64,000 nucleotides of DNA from Luzula sylvatica. Lineage: Eukaryota > Streptophyta > Magnoliopsida > Poales > Juncaceae. Position 1 is the first letter of the stretch. Each line of letters begins with the position of its first letter. Under the pieces are notes generated by a model that saw only the letters and a program-made list of their open reading frames with translations, had not been told where the DNA came from and did no database searches. The position numbers and the translations under genes were made by a program. The stretch covers positions 15,964,862-16,028,861 of the forward strand of contig OX326959.1 of the NCBI GenBank assembly GCA_946800325.1. Reading direction: 5' to 3'. Shown piece after piece: positions 35,851-48,866 of this stretch.

Positions 35851-36049
35851 AGAGATTATAACCTACAATTCGATCTTCCACGTTCCAAATGTGTGTGTGT
35901 GTCTGCGTGTGTTTATAATTGGGAGTGGTAGGAAAATAAACATTTAGTGACGATGTATGACTAAGTTAAAATATTTGAGTAAGTTATTTTGAGTACTATG
36001 TTGAACGACTAAAATTTAGCAGAATAATTCAAACAAAACAAAATTTTAT

Positions 36050-36160
36050 TAATGAAATTAAAAAAAGACTAAAATTTCGATTTTGTTGTTAAAATATTTG
36101 AGTAAGTTAAAATATTTGAGTAAGTTATTTTGAGTACTATGTTGAACGACTAAAATTTTA
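36050..36160. repeat. Junction of the tandem duplication with filler DNA
   Basis: Between the units lie ATTAATGAAATTAAAAAAAG (a piece matching the unit start near 23289) and then an extra copy of TTAAAATATTTGAGTAAG...GAACGACTAAAATTT (matching the unit end at 35966-36018). AAGTGTGAAGCC of unit 2 follows. Such scrambled local copies are typical of templated end joining. Confidence 0.7.
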
Positions 36161-36804
36161 AGTGTGAAGCCAAACTAGGCGATATTAATGAAATTAAAAA
36201 AAAGATATTAAGAATTAAGAATGTGTATTTGTCTTTTCTAATTAATATACGTCAATTCTTTATAATATACACATGTTCTTTTTTTGATGAATCTTGATTT
36301 GTATTAATATACGTCAATTAATATTTCGATTTTGTTTTTTCATTGGGATACTAAATTTTGGGATTTTTGTTTAGTTAACAATTTATGTCTTGTTCAATTT
36401 ATTGAGAGATGATACATTGATATTTAGAAATTTCATTCAACAAAACAAATTTTGTTTAATTATTTTATTTTTTGTGCAAGAAATAATATGTTGATTTAGA
36501 ATATTCGTGTTTGAGTTTTAAAATGTACTAGTATCGGTCCAAAATATTTTTAAAGTTTTAAGAATTCTAATTTAATATGCTTGCAACATATTAAAAATTT
36601 TAATTATAAAATGATACAAGAATTTTCAATATATTGTCGAGAATCTCCGAAATATTTAAGTCGCCCCAGTCTTTGAGATGTGTGTTCTAATTTTTCATAT
36701 CGATTATACATTTCTACTACTTGTTATATTTTTTTATATGTGTTTATAGTTTTAGGATTTAGGATTCGGAGTTTAGAGATGAAATAATTTAAGGTTTAAG
36801 TTGT

Positions 36805-37445
36805 AGAGATGAGAACTTACGATGATACCACAAGTAGCCATCTCCAATACGCTCCCATATTGTGTAAGCTCTTTAGGCGGACTAAGCATCTGAAAACATT
36901 AAAATCAATGAATTCATCACCATTACGAAAAAGACGTCAAAACTGGTACGCGAATTTTCGCAATTGGACCCACGTATTACAATATTTAATTAATTGGAAT
37001 TATTTGATAATTGTAATTATTATTATTATTATTTTGAATTTATAGTATTGAAATGTGGATTTTATCATATTAGCACCGTCGGCACCAACAGGCCAATTGG
37101 GGGCTTTAGTTGGAGCATCGAGCCGTTCCAGTATGGACAGTTCTAACTTCATTAGTGTGATCGAAAAACCTTCGAAATAAATAACAATAATAATAAATAA
37201 TATGTAAAGATGACATTAGTAAGTCATTTTAAGAAAGTGAAAAAATGAAAATACCAGCAATATCAAGTGAGGTCACGAAAGAACCGATGCAGACCCGGCC
37301 CATGGAAAATCCGCCGTCTCATAAAATCATATGAAATATACGGCAAAGATTGAACCAACGGGCGAGGAAGCGATGACGTCTCAGCTGCTGTCAGCATGTC
37401 GGGACCCACAAATCCGACATGAGCTGGCTTGTGACCCGTTCCCCC
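36805..37445 (-). pseudogene. Dihydroxyacetone kinase pseudogene, copy 2
   Basis: The same fragments as copy 1 (GGGTGHKPAHVGFVG; SFVTSLDIA-like; LDAP-like region near 37090), but about 85 bp of the DhaL part containing DSKVGDG has been lost at 36828. The AGCCATCTCC at that join resembles both edges of the missing piece. Also without the central DhaK segment. Non-functional. Confidence 0.75.
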
Positions 37446-37688
37446 TCCTAATTAAATTAAACATAAGAAAGTGAAGTTCGAATTTGGCTAAATTTAACTA
37501 TATTAAGATTAATGAAATGGAAGGGAATTGATATGTAAACAAAAATGAAAACAAAACAAAGAGAAATGGAGATATAATTAAACAATAATTTTAGGTTAAG
37601 CTCACGTATGGAAAAAAAAAAGTCAAATCAATTAACATGTTCAATGCTCTACCTATGTAACCTTATATATATCTTAAAATATCTCGTA

Positions 37689-37718
37689 CTAGCAAGACTC
37701 GCGCGACAAATTTCGCGC
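37689..37718 (-). mobile_element. Helitron-like 3' terminus, unit 2 (first)
   Basis: CTAG at 37689-37692 is followed by the hairpin GCGCGA-CAAATT-TCGCGC (37701-37718). The stem is perfect here but damaged in unit 1, so unit 2 keeps the ancestral form. Confidence 0.45.
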
Positions 37719-38261
37719 ATCGTTGTTTAGTTTTTTTGTTTATGTAAAATCTGCACGCACAAATGTTGAATTTATTAAAATAAAAATTCATAAAACAATA
37801 TATTATGAGAATCGAATCGATACACTAACTAAACATAAAGATTGTAAATAACAAAGAGAAAATTTTAAAAATCTTAAGACTTGTTTCAAAAATAACTATG
37901 AAATAAAGTTAAAACAAATTTAGAAATTAGAAATATTTCTCAACTTGCATGAATAATGTTGAAATTTGTAAATGAGGTTGTTTTCGAATGAAGTTGTGTA
38001 TTATATCAAGAATAGGAGGAGAGTTCCAAGATTTTGAAAAACGGGACTAAGTTGCACAACAACAACTTCTATAATCATAATCTCCAACAACTACAGAATA
38101 TATTTGAAAAAAAAAAAATTTAATAAATAATTTAAAGAACTATAATAATCATAATTAATTTCTATAACAAATTCTCAAAACCTTTTTCATCGAATATCAG
38201 TTTTGGGCAGTATAAATATCAGGGAACGATTCAACGAATCCTCTAAACCTTTTACATCGAC

Positions 38262-38343
38262 TCCTGTGATTCTCGTAAAAGTTATCTCCGGTTGAATTGA
38301 CGAAATCTATGTGCATTTCCTCTCCAACTTTTCTCATCTGCAT
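38262..38343 (-). pseudogene. Purple acid phosphatase exon fragment, unit 2
   Basis: Same relic as 25615-25696; here STGDNFYE is preceded by FVN instead of FVI. Confidence 0.6.
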
Positions 38344-38499
38344 CTGAAATTTCGAACAACTTTACAAAACGTAGAATACTCAAATCTCCTAAATAAAACC
38401 TCCAAAGCGGCGAAATTAATAAAAAAAAGAAACACTAATAATTCTTAAATTTAAATTATTCTGATTTTTTTTAGAAAAGAGGATTTACATATTTATTCG

Positions 38500-39200
38500 T
38501 CTATAAACCAAAAATATCATATTTATCAATAATATTAAAAATAGGGGATTTAAATATCTACCGTCCTAAAAACCCAAAGTAAAATATTTATCAATTTCAA
38601 AAAATAAAACTATTCGATATAGACTCCCAAAAATCCAGAAGATCATTTTCATTTGTACCCTCGAAGAACTAACAAAATGTCTAAATAATAATAATTAAAA
38701 TGAAGGTTTACATATTTACCATTATAAAATCCCAAAATATCATGCTTAACATTTAAAAAAATATATATATATATCAATCTCCAAAGAATCCAGAATATAA
38801 TTCTTACCCTTCCTAAACATATAAATTTGCAAGAATATAAAAAATAATAATAGTAATAATATAGATGGGTGATTTGCATATTTATCCTCTCACAAACCAA
38901 AATATCACATGTATAATTCCAAAAATAATAATATCAATTTGATCCTTCCAAAAATCCAGAATATCACCATCACCCTTGAAAACTTGTAAAATATTAAAAA
39001 ATCCATACTTATAATAATAATAATAAAAAAGGAATTTACATATTTACCCTTCCAAAAAGCCAAAACATATTTGTCATTCAAAAAATAAAGACATTATTCT
39101 TACCTCGGAAAAAATCAGAATATAATTTTTACCTTTGAAAACGGTGAATGAAAAATTCTGATAATATCGAACATATCCGTCTGAAATATGAAAATATTAA
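38500..39200. repeat. Degenerate array of TTTACATATTTACC-type blocks, unit 2
   Basis: Counterpart of 25840-26560 with small indels. The following 39200-41365 is the non-coding counterpart of 26600-28700, with the CAN-flank repeat (about 40980-41365) just before the inserted MITE. Confidence 0.5.
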
Positions 39201-41365
39201 AAGTACACCTTTAGAATCTGAAAAACACCATTAGAAATAGAAACCAAAAATCTAGAAATTAGGGTTATTACATTGGGGTATATATGATTTTTTTTTTCAG
39301 ATTTTGCAATTTTTTTTTTAAAATTTCACATTTTACTGGGTTATATTTTTGTCTTGGTTTTATAAGGATATATTTGGGGTTTCATTTGAGAAAGTACTTA
39401 CGACAATGTCCACGGAGAAATCGCGAATTCTTTCTTTTAGGTATCCATCGTTTTAGCTATCTACAACTTATGTACTCATTTCCTGAAATTACCAAAGTGT
39501 CCTCTCCAAAATTGATCAAACAAAAGATAACTTATGTGGGGAAATGAAATTAATATTTTGATGTGGATATGTGTACCTTCACTTTCGATCACTTCGTGGC
39601 TGATGATTTTGTTAAATTCATAATTGAATAGTCTTTTTTGCATCTGTCTAAGAAAAATGAAAAGAAAATTATGAATATAAAGGTAAATCTTTCCAAGCCA
39701 ACATCCATTAGCATAATTAATGATCTTTAGTGCTCACATTTCAAAACTCAAAAACAAAAACAAAAAAGAGCACAAAAAAAAAATCAAAAGAACAGCGAAC
39801 GACATCGGACCGACTGACTGACAGAAGTACCGCACATGTAGAATCTGAGCGATTTTAGATTCTCCAATTACTGCGAGCCAAGCTCGATTTTCGTTGCATT
39901 TTTTCTGCCGACAGGGCCGCTGCCTAATCGAGCTTCTCCTCTCGCTAACGTCTCCGCGCCTTCACTCTCACCCGTTCTATCTGTCCATATCCAAAAAAGT
40001 TACAAAATTAATGCCATTAATTAGAAACTCTGATTGAGCGAAAATTAATCTCGATACAGTCATGATGATCTTTTAATAATGTGAGGGTAATGAGATTGTG
40101 CCTTGAGGAAGAAGTTGATATTATTCTCATTTCAATATTTCACTTTGGTATTTTACTTTTTTAGAACGGGTTGTTTGTTTAAAACCGGTTCAAATTATGT
40201 GGTTGTGTCAACAACATATTTTTAATGTCACGATATGTTTCATTATTATTATCATATTTTTGGACTAATATATTGCTTTAATCATTAAAGATTGACATAA
40301 TCCTTTTAAATATTGATATTAAAACCTTTTATATTAACCCCACCCTTTATTATTAACTCCTACCTTTCTTTCTGATAGTATTGATGGCATGAAAATACCC
40401 ACTAGACCAATTTTCAACTTACTCTCAAACATTCTTGTAAAATCCCTCACAAATTGTAGGCAATTCAGAATTTCTCAATACATTACATATCTTTTAATTT
40501 TTATATAACTCTTCAGCCTCTTTTATCAAATAAAATGAAGGTAATTTCACTTGCTGCGATACCAATTATAATATTTCTCATATTTTATATCGTATTACGA
40601 GGAAAAATTAAATGAGAATGGATAAAAGAACATGCTCAAACAAAGATCAAGAATTGAAATTACTTAATCTTGTTCACAAATTGCAAACACCATTACAATC
40701 AAATAACAACTTAAACCCTAAACAACCACCTTCTCTCTCTAGTTATATAATAATTGACTCTCTGAAATAATAAAAGCTCACTCGTAATTAATTACTAAAT
40801 CGTTACACAACCAACTTTTACAGGTAGCCCAAACCCGTTAAGAGTTCTCCTGCGACCCGTTTATTAAAATAGAAAATATGCATAAAAACTCCAATAAACT
40901 TAATATTTACAAATAAGTTGCAGTTCATTACAAAACCATTATATTTATCTCATTTTCTAATCTCATCAAACACCTCCATACGAAACTCTGTTCATCACAG
41001 TGTTGTCGTTCAGAAAATTATTTTTGTAACTTCGAGTGCCGAGAAAAGAATTTTTTTTAATAAGTAATGTAAAAGCAAAGAAGCGAGTTCACATAAAAAG
41101 TATGATTTACTAACAAAAATTATTCATGCAAATAATGTACCATTTAACTAACAAAGAAGACAATGTGTGTGTACTTATCACGTAAAGGGAGATTTTATCG
41201 ACCTTGACTGTACAATAAAAATTGCATGTACACTTGTTAATATATACAAACATATCTCATGAACAAAAACTTTAAAAATAAAATTAACATATTTGTTCGA
41301 AAAAATAAACAGAGAAGAAACAAATCATGTTCTAATAAATTGGAGGAAATCAAACTAAACAAAAT

Positions 41366-41596
41366 GGGGAGTGCTATGATAGACCCATTTTCTTATCATG
41401 GACCCATTTTTTTAAAAAAAAAATTCGAATATTTGTGAAATAATGATATTTTTTGTAAGATTCTAATGTATATTTATCATTTAATGTTATTCAAAACATA
41501 ATTTTGTAGAATTAATTAATAAATAACTAAAATTCTTAAAATAATTTTTTGAAAATGGGTCCATGATAAGAAAATGGGTCTATCACAGCACTCCCC
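41366..41596. mobile_element. Mutator-like MITE (231 bp), present only in unit 2
   Basis: Terminal inverted repeats of 45 bp (41366-41410 and 41552-41596) begin GGGGAGTGCT and differ at one position. The 9-bp direct repeat AAACAAAAT flanks the element (41357-41365 and 41597-41605). Unit 1 has the empty site with a single AAACAAAAT at about 28695-28703. Long TIRs plus a 9-bp target duplication identify the Mutator superfamily. No coding capacity. Confidence 0.95.
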
Positions 41597-41618
41597 AAAC
41601 AAAATCATTCACCATCCT

Positions 41619-41962
41619 ATATATATTAACTTGTGGCAAATGATCACTAAGATCTTTTGGTACCTATTATTTTATATGATCCAAAATTGTAAATAAGCCC
41701 TCAAGATATAAATGATTTATAATGATTTATGATACGATCTTGGCTGCTTGAGAGCCCCAAATTATTGAGAATTATGAAAAAAGAGCTTGAGAGCTCCAAA
41801 CGATCACTCGAAATTCTGATCAAACAGAGAGAGAGCTTCCATTACATAAAAATTCAAAATTCAGAAAATCAATATTAGTACCTCCGAAGTTTCGTCAAAA
41901 ATGAGAAGATCACTCTGATGAGATTTGAAGACTTGAATGGCTGGGGACCGGAGAGGTTTGGT
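41619..41962 (-). pseudogene. CAN-type nuclease pseudogene, exons 1-2, unit 2
   Basis: Counterpart of 28720-29060 at an offset of 12902; no difference seen. The MITE lies just beyond its 3' side. Confidence 0.6.
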
Positions 41963-42827
41963 CAGAGATGATTAAATTGCCGATAACTTTGAATCTGAAC
42001 CATCGAGAACATAAATAGATGATATTGAGTTGTAGCGGTTTTTTATTATATATGTTAAGTGAATGATTTTGGAAGTTGATTAGGCTTTCTTAAACTTAGT
42101 TACGATTATGAGTCATTTTTGTCAATTCTAATAGAATGATATTGCATTCATATTTGTGTGAAATATATTAAAATGATATTGTATGATTTTGCATTAATAT
42201 TTGCGTGAATATGTATTAAAATAATATTGTTTTAATTTGTGTGAAATGTATTTTTTTTTTTAACTTTTATTGTGTATTTTGTTAAATATATGGTTGTTTC
42301 AAGTCAATTCAATGTAAGTTGTACAATGAAATATTTTTCTTGTATATATATATAAACTAAATCTAAGTTGTTCATGAATATATGTTCTCAATTCATGAAA
42401 ATATTGTCCTTCGCATATGAAATGATTCTAATTGAAAACAAGAAATTGATGTAGTATAATTGAAATATACAAATGATGAAACCGCTCCTATATTACAGGA
42501 AAAATGATGAAAACAAGAAAATATGTAGTATAATTGAAATATACAAATAGAAAATAAATAAATAAAAAGCCAGAAAAAAATTGATGAAACCGCTCCTATA
42601 TCGCACACTAAAAATTATAGTGCCTACATCCTTATTTCTAGGTTAAAATAGATGCAGCGCCCATTAATGGCTCGCAACTCAAATTTCTCTGATAAACCGA
42701 GTCGATTTTCCAATTTCAATGAAGAAACCATCAAGGACGCATAACATTCCTTTCCCCCATTCCTTCGAATTCAAAAGCAAAAGAATCATTTGAATAAAAA
42801 CTATGACTTTAAAGTTTAATGTAATTT

Positions 42828-44080
42828 TCGGCCGCGTAACAATGAGGAGAGAAATCTAAAGGTGGTTGATTTTATTATCGAGGACCTTTCTTGGAATGTA
42901 CCATTGCTTATAGACAAATTTGGCGAAAGTAAGGCCATAAAAATTGTGGCCGATACATCCCTCACCGTTTCTTCTTTTCAAAGACCGGACCGGCTAATTT
43001 GGAAGGGGGCGCCAAATGGTAACTTCTCTTGCGCACATGCATACCATAACCTAATACCCCAAAATAGCATTAACCCACATTGGGAGAGCTCATTTGGAAG
43101 AACAACACGTTTACGCCACGTGTTTCGACGTTTCTTTGGCGTGCATGTAATAATGCATTGCCAACAACTACCAATCTCCACCGACGTCTTCCCCAAATCC
43201 CCCCGATATGTCCAAGGTGTTCATGGGGAGATGAGGATACCATGCACTTAGTGTTCCTATGCCCTTTGTCGCAAATAGTTTGGTTCCAATCTGCCCTCGG
43301 TATTCTCGCGGACAAGCTCCAAGGTGAGTTCCGGGATATTCTTCTATATTTCGCAAAACATCTCGATGAAAGTCAATTTTGTATCTTTGTTAATACAATT
43401 TGAGCCATTTGGAAATGTCGATTTGATTGGGTATTCAAGAATAAAAAATCAAAACCGGGTGAAATAAATACCATGGCGGCTTCTATTGCAAGATGGTCGA
43501 ACCCGTATCGTGATATAAATATAAGCGGGCGGGACTTCGATGGCTCGTGGACGCCGACAAGGGCAGGATGTGGGTTTATAATAGAGCGAGAAGGAGTATG
43601 TCGCCATCAAGAGAGCCAAGTTATCCGCGCACAATCACCACTTCAAGCCGAGGTAGTCGCGTGCCTTATCGCTTTGAGAAAGCTTCAAACTCTTGAGATA
43701 TCCTTTTGCGCTATATTTTCGGACAACTTACTTCTTATACAAGCTCTCACAAACGTCTCTCTAGATGTGGATTGGCGGGTCTATTTTGAGTTCGAGGATT
43801 GTAGAGCACTTGCTCAATTACACGAAGGTTGGAGTTTCTTTAAAATACCGAGAGAATTGAACAAGATGGCGGATAGTCTCGCTAGAAAGGCAAACGTGGA
43901 GCAAAGCGGCTCGGTGTAGAGTTAAGTCATGATTAGGTTTTTAGTTAGGACCTCGTCTATGAGGATCCGTCTTTGAAATGTCATTTATAGTTTCCTACGT
44001 ATATTTTATTGTCCAATGATGACACATTTGTAAATATTTGGCCTACGGGTTTGTTTATGCAAAAAAAAAAAAAAAAAAAA
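42828..44080 (+). mobile_element. 5'-truncated LINE, unit 2
   Basis: Same insertion as 29926-31178, with the same target duplications, the same frameshift and stop, and the same 20-nt poly(A) length. One base differs in the zf-RVT frame (G at 43293, C at 30391), changing Pro to Ala. Confidence 0.9.
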
Positions 44081-44505
44081 GTTTAATGTAATTTCGAAAT
44101 TGAAGTATCTCATATGCTTCTCAAGTTGCCGAGGTGTCTGAGAATATCGGGTCGTCAAAGCCTCCCCGAGAAACCTCCGAACATCTACCGCAGATGTCCC
44201 CGAAACGTCGATAACGGATAAAAAATTCGTGATCAAAACCGACCACAAAAGTTGACCACCCACCCGAGCTCCGGGCAGTCTGTTGATTGAAGAGACAACT
44301 GTCATTCCATTTCTCATGTGCAGTGAACATATTGCCGTCACCAATATATGTATTACTATTACTATCTAATTAAAAGGACGAGTTATTTGCAGGACTAACG
44401 TAAATGAGATTGATATATTTTAAAAATATTTTATTTTGAGATTATTTCGTGATTATCATAATAATAAATAATATCATATTAAAATTATAATTATAATTAT
44501 AATTA

Positions 44506-44530
44506 CTAGACTCGTCGCATAGCGCGAGTA
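44506..44530 (-). mobile_element. Helitron-like 3' terminus, unit 2 (second)
   Basis: Identical to 31604-31628. The interval 44992-45660 to its right repeats the CAN remnants described for 32090-32760. Confidence 0.4.
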
Positions 44531-46038
44531 TTATAAAAACGTAATGTAGAAATAAAATTGAAATTTCCAGTTTATCATTCAAAATATAAATACTTGCGAA
44601 AATAATTACTACCTTCCGAATATATAACCCACCAATTTTTTTTTCTTTATAGACTTCTTAATCCCATGGAAATCTCTCTAAACAATTGGAGAAATTTTAC
44701 AAGACTGAGACTTTCTAATAATCTTTACAAGATCTCATTAGTCAAATTATTCGTAGTTTTCTTCTTTTGTTTGTTAATACTTGCTAAATCAATCTCAATC
44801 ATTATTACAACCATAATAAAATAGTAAGACTCGGTTCGCAATAGTAAGACTCTGTAAATTAAATGGTTAAGAGTTGATGGGCTAAGAAAAGAAGGCCGAA
44901 TATAATGTTAAGAATAAATAACGTAAAATATAATGTTAAGAATAGCGTAATTTATTTTCTTAACTTATTAGGTGTTATTTTTTCATTGAAAACATTCGTC
45001 ATACACAAAATTATTCTTTGCAACTTCAAGTGCCGATATATTATTTTTATATAAATAACGTAAAAGAAAACAAGCGAGTTCACGTAAAAAGTATTATTTA
45101 CTAACAAAAATTATTTTATCAAAAAAAAAACTAACAAAAATTATTCATGCAAATAATGTAAGATTTAACAAACAAAGAAGACAATGTGTGTCCAGGACCA
45201 TAATGATCACGCAAAAGAAGATTTTATGGACCTTATTGTACAATAAAAATTGCATGTACCATTGTTACTATATACAAAGATATCTCAAGAACAAAAACTT
45301 TAAAAATAAAATGAACATATTTGTTCAAAAAGATAAGAAAAGAAACAAATCACGTTTTAGTAAATTGGAGGAAATCAAACTAAACAAAATCCTTCACTGT
45401 GTTCTATACTTCTATTAACTCGTGACCCAAATTTGAATTCTCAGAAGGCCACGAGCACAAATTCTAGTTTCGGTCGGGTATACAAGCTAATAAAATGAAC
45501 TTTTATGTCACTTGTACAAAACATGATTATAAAAATATGAGGAGATTGACAATTTATTTTGATCTTAACTTATTAGTTGTTGTTTTTCCATCGAAAACAT
45601 TCGTTATAGTGTTGTCATTCACAAAATTATTCTTTGTATAAGAAAAAAAATAAGCGTGTTCATAGCGATGGATGATTCTATGGAAGGATTTGTTTTGTTT
45701 GGTAAGTGATGAGACTTGAAGTCGATTTGTTATATACTATTCAGTGTTTGTTATTATGGATTACACCTCCTTCAAAGAAGAACAAAAAATCTGACAGAAG
45801 AGTTTGTTGCAAAGGATTTTCTTTTTAAAAGCAATTTAAATTTTCAATTTAATGATTCAAAGACTTAGAATCTGACAAGTCATGAAAAACTCTTCTATAT
45901 TGCGTGAATTAGGCGTTGTCAGTGACTCAATATAACGAGATTTTGCCAGTTGAATTAATACACTAGATATGCAAGCATTGAATTGATACACTTTAATTTG
46001 CAGTTGGCACCCCTTGTTCTATTTTCACAAGTATTTTG

Positions 46039-48360
46039 CTATTTGCCATTATATTTGCTTGAAGAATTTCTGCAATTGTTCTTTGCTTTGTGTATCCACG
46101 GCTCTACCGGATTTGGGTTCGTCCATAATCCTCTCCGCGCATTCCTTGCCTCTGCCTCCCACTGAAAACAAAATTGAAAATAAAAAAATTGTATAAATAA
46201 ACCTCGGTTCTGATAGGCCTAACCATCAATATAGTGGTCGGTAAAGCGTGTTTTTCAAAATAATTACTTTAGCGAACTCTGGACGGTTGTCAAAAAATAT
46301 ATGATGCCATGCGCATCCCGTCTTGAGCAGTTCTTCCTGCATTAATTCCAATTCTCAAAAGGGCATGAGCTTAAATTCTAGTTTCAGTCGGGTATGTAAT
46401 CGAATAAAATGAAATTTCATGTAACCTGGACAAATGCACCATGACAAAACACGTCGCCGACCCATCTCGCATACCGGTCCTTTTCATATATTTTAATTTT
46501 TAGACTTTTATTTTGAATAATATGTATTAACGCATCCTTTGCCTCTCGTCCGTGCTGCATGTCCATCTCTGGCGCATCGATCCCTCTACACATTTTCTCG
46601 CAAAATCAGTTTTATTAGGTCTTAATAATAGTAGTAATAATAAATACAAAATGTATACTTGAGTCTAATCTTGTACTCCTTCGCAAAAATCTCCTCGTTG
46701 TTAGGCCCTTTAATAAACCTAAACAAGTTTATATTAGATCATTTCCTAAAATATTATGTTATTCAAATTTACTTTTTTTGTCTAAAAAAGTAATAACAAT
46801 GCTAGCTCGCGAAACAAACCCTAGAAGTGTATCTAGAAAGTTTCAAATGCCATGTTCATTGCTAGATCCATTTATAGCATTAGTTTCTGAGACTACCATT
46901 TTTGTATTTTTTTTTTGTTAGAAATAAAACTCGAACCAGTATTGGTCTTCGTTAATTTTTTTCTGAAGTTCATCGGCCCTATGATATTGTTTTTTTGCAC
47001 GAGCAATTTGTCTCTGTATTAGAGCCTTTTTGATGTAAATAGGTACTCGCAAAGATTCTCTTGCATCTTGAGTCTTTACGTGTACCGTCATCCCGTCTCC
47101 ATCCCCAATATTTCTCGTATTAACCTATCATCATACACATGGTGATATTAATGGGATTATAACATGAATAGAATGGTCTGTTATTATCATAACACGACTT
47201 CAGTATTTTGGCGCATTAGCTCAGTCACTCAAAATAAAAAAAATGTCAATTCGATAATAATTAATGATAATTTTAAAAAAAAAATTGTTTCTCACGGGTA
47301 AAGTGGAAATTTCAAATACGGCTCGTTTAGGCGATTTGGAGTTTGTTGAGGTACCAGCAGAAAATTTGGGAGTCGGAAGGTTGTAAAATCGAAGAAATCG
47401 CTGAAAAACGTAAAAAGACCAAATGCTGAAATTGCATAATGCAAGGACCAAAATGAATATAAACAACTTACGTCCAGTATGTCACGTTTGTATCGCAAAG
47501 TACGCGCAATTAAGTTCGATGCTTCCTGTGGAGTTTGAGGATACGGGTCTGAACATCTCCAATCGCCAAGTATTTCGAGGTACCTTTCAAATTTTAAAAA
47601 AGTATTTTGTAGTTATTAAATTTTAATGATGTGTTAATGTCCTCAAAAAGTAATTACTCAATAAAATCATATAATTGTGAATAATTACCATGCTCTCTGG
47701 GAACTGGACAAATCCTCAGTAAGATTATCTGGTACCTAATATTTAAATGAACCAAGATTGTAAATAGGCCCTCACGAATTCTATAATTTCAGTTAAATAA
47801 AGAGTCTAAATAGTCCTCTGATAAATAAATAAAGCACAAAATATCACAAATGAAGTATTTTAATATATCTTTTTAGTCAGGGCCTAAGGTCGTTTTTCTG
47901 TAGAGGCCCTATATATTTGTTTGTATAAACATAAATTCTCAGCACTAATACTGTAATATTTCAGGGATTGAATTCGCTTATTTAAGGTGAATTTTTTTCT
48001 TGCTTAATTACATTTCTCTATTCAGATTGTGTATGCTTAATTTTAGAGATAGAATCCTAATTACATTTTTTATGCTTAATCACAATTCCATATTCCCTAA
48101 TTGGCTTATTCATATTTCAGCGAGAGTATGAAATAGAATAGGAATTGCCCTGATTTTAGGGTTTCAATCACAATTTTTTTAAGAAATGAGCAAATAACAT
48201 TTCACTCAGAGAAATCAAATATTAATACTTTGGAAGATTGGTCGAATATGGCGATATCGCGCATAAGAGATTTAAATCCTTGTATTGTTCGGGACACATA
48301 TTTTTTCGGTTTTGAGTCTTCGCAACACTCTCCTCTTAAGCATTTCAGTATTGCAGCCAT
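46039..48360 (-). CDS. CAN: Plant staphylococcal-nuclease-like protein (CAN family), copy 2, nine exons
   Basis: Every exon of copy 1 recurs at an offset of 12902: 48360-48229, 47735-47689, 47583-47472, 47400-47296, 47124-46931, 46718-46659, 46585-46426, 46336-46268 and 46161-46039. I saw no coding difference, so it also predicts 333 residues with the full catalytic set. The copies differ upstream, where this one has four rather than three 95-bp G-box repeats and lacks a 43-bp stretch. Two intact copies with different promoters could differ in dosage or inducibility. Confidence 0.88.
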
Positions 48361-48507
48361 TACACATTTATATTATTCGGTGTATGGTGTTGAGTTTTGA
48401 GGAATCAATCACTCAAAAAAAAAATTGAGTAAAAATGGAGAAGGAATTTAGAGAGGGAGACGAGAGAGAATTGAATAATTATGGCAAGTAGAAGCCAGTA
48501 TCAGTTT

Positions 48508-48866
48508 GGGATTGGTTATTGTAGAAGGTGGGTTATTTGGTAGTAAAATTGGGAGTAGACTGGGAGTACCACGTGGCAGTCCAGGAATGGCTACAATAGA
48601 AGGTGGGTTATTTGGTGTGTGTGAGAATTTCTGGGTAGTAAAATTGGGAGTAGACTGGGAGTACCACGTGGCAGTCCAGGAATGGCTACAATAGAAGGTG
48701 GGTTATTTGGTGTGTGTGAGAATTTCTGGGTAGTAAAATTGGGAGTAGACTGGGAGTACCACGTGGCAATCCAGGAATGGCTACTATAGAAGGTGGGTTA
48801 TTTGGTGTGTTTGTGTTGTGTGTTTATAATTTCTGGGTAGTAAAACTGGGAGTGCCACGTGGCAGA
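48508..48866. promoter_or_regulatory. Expanded G-box minisatellite upstream of CAN copy 2
   Basis: Four 95-bp repeats each carry CACGTGGC, with CACGTG at 48570, 48665, 48760 and 48856. That is 210, 305, 400 and 496 bp upstream of the start codon at 48360. Repeats two and three are almost identical, showing recent expansion. The proximal CACGTGTC copy of unit 1 is lost with a 43-bp deletion at about 48500. Confidence 0.75.

Larger units (their letters stand above)
23241..36050. repeat. Tandem segmental duplication, unit 1 (about 12.8 kb)
   Basis: Homology with unit 2 starts at TAAGTGTGAAGCC (23241; 36160 in unit 2) and ends at AAACAAAATTTTATT (about 36050; about 49080). Up to about 28020 the units differ by about 2% substitutions plus many indels. 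From there to about 35570 I found only a handful of differences apart from one inserted MITE in unit 2. Content, all minus strand unless stated: DHA-kinase pseudogene, PAP exon, CAN remnants, LINE (plus strand), intact CAN gene and its repeat promoter. Confidence 0.93.
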
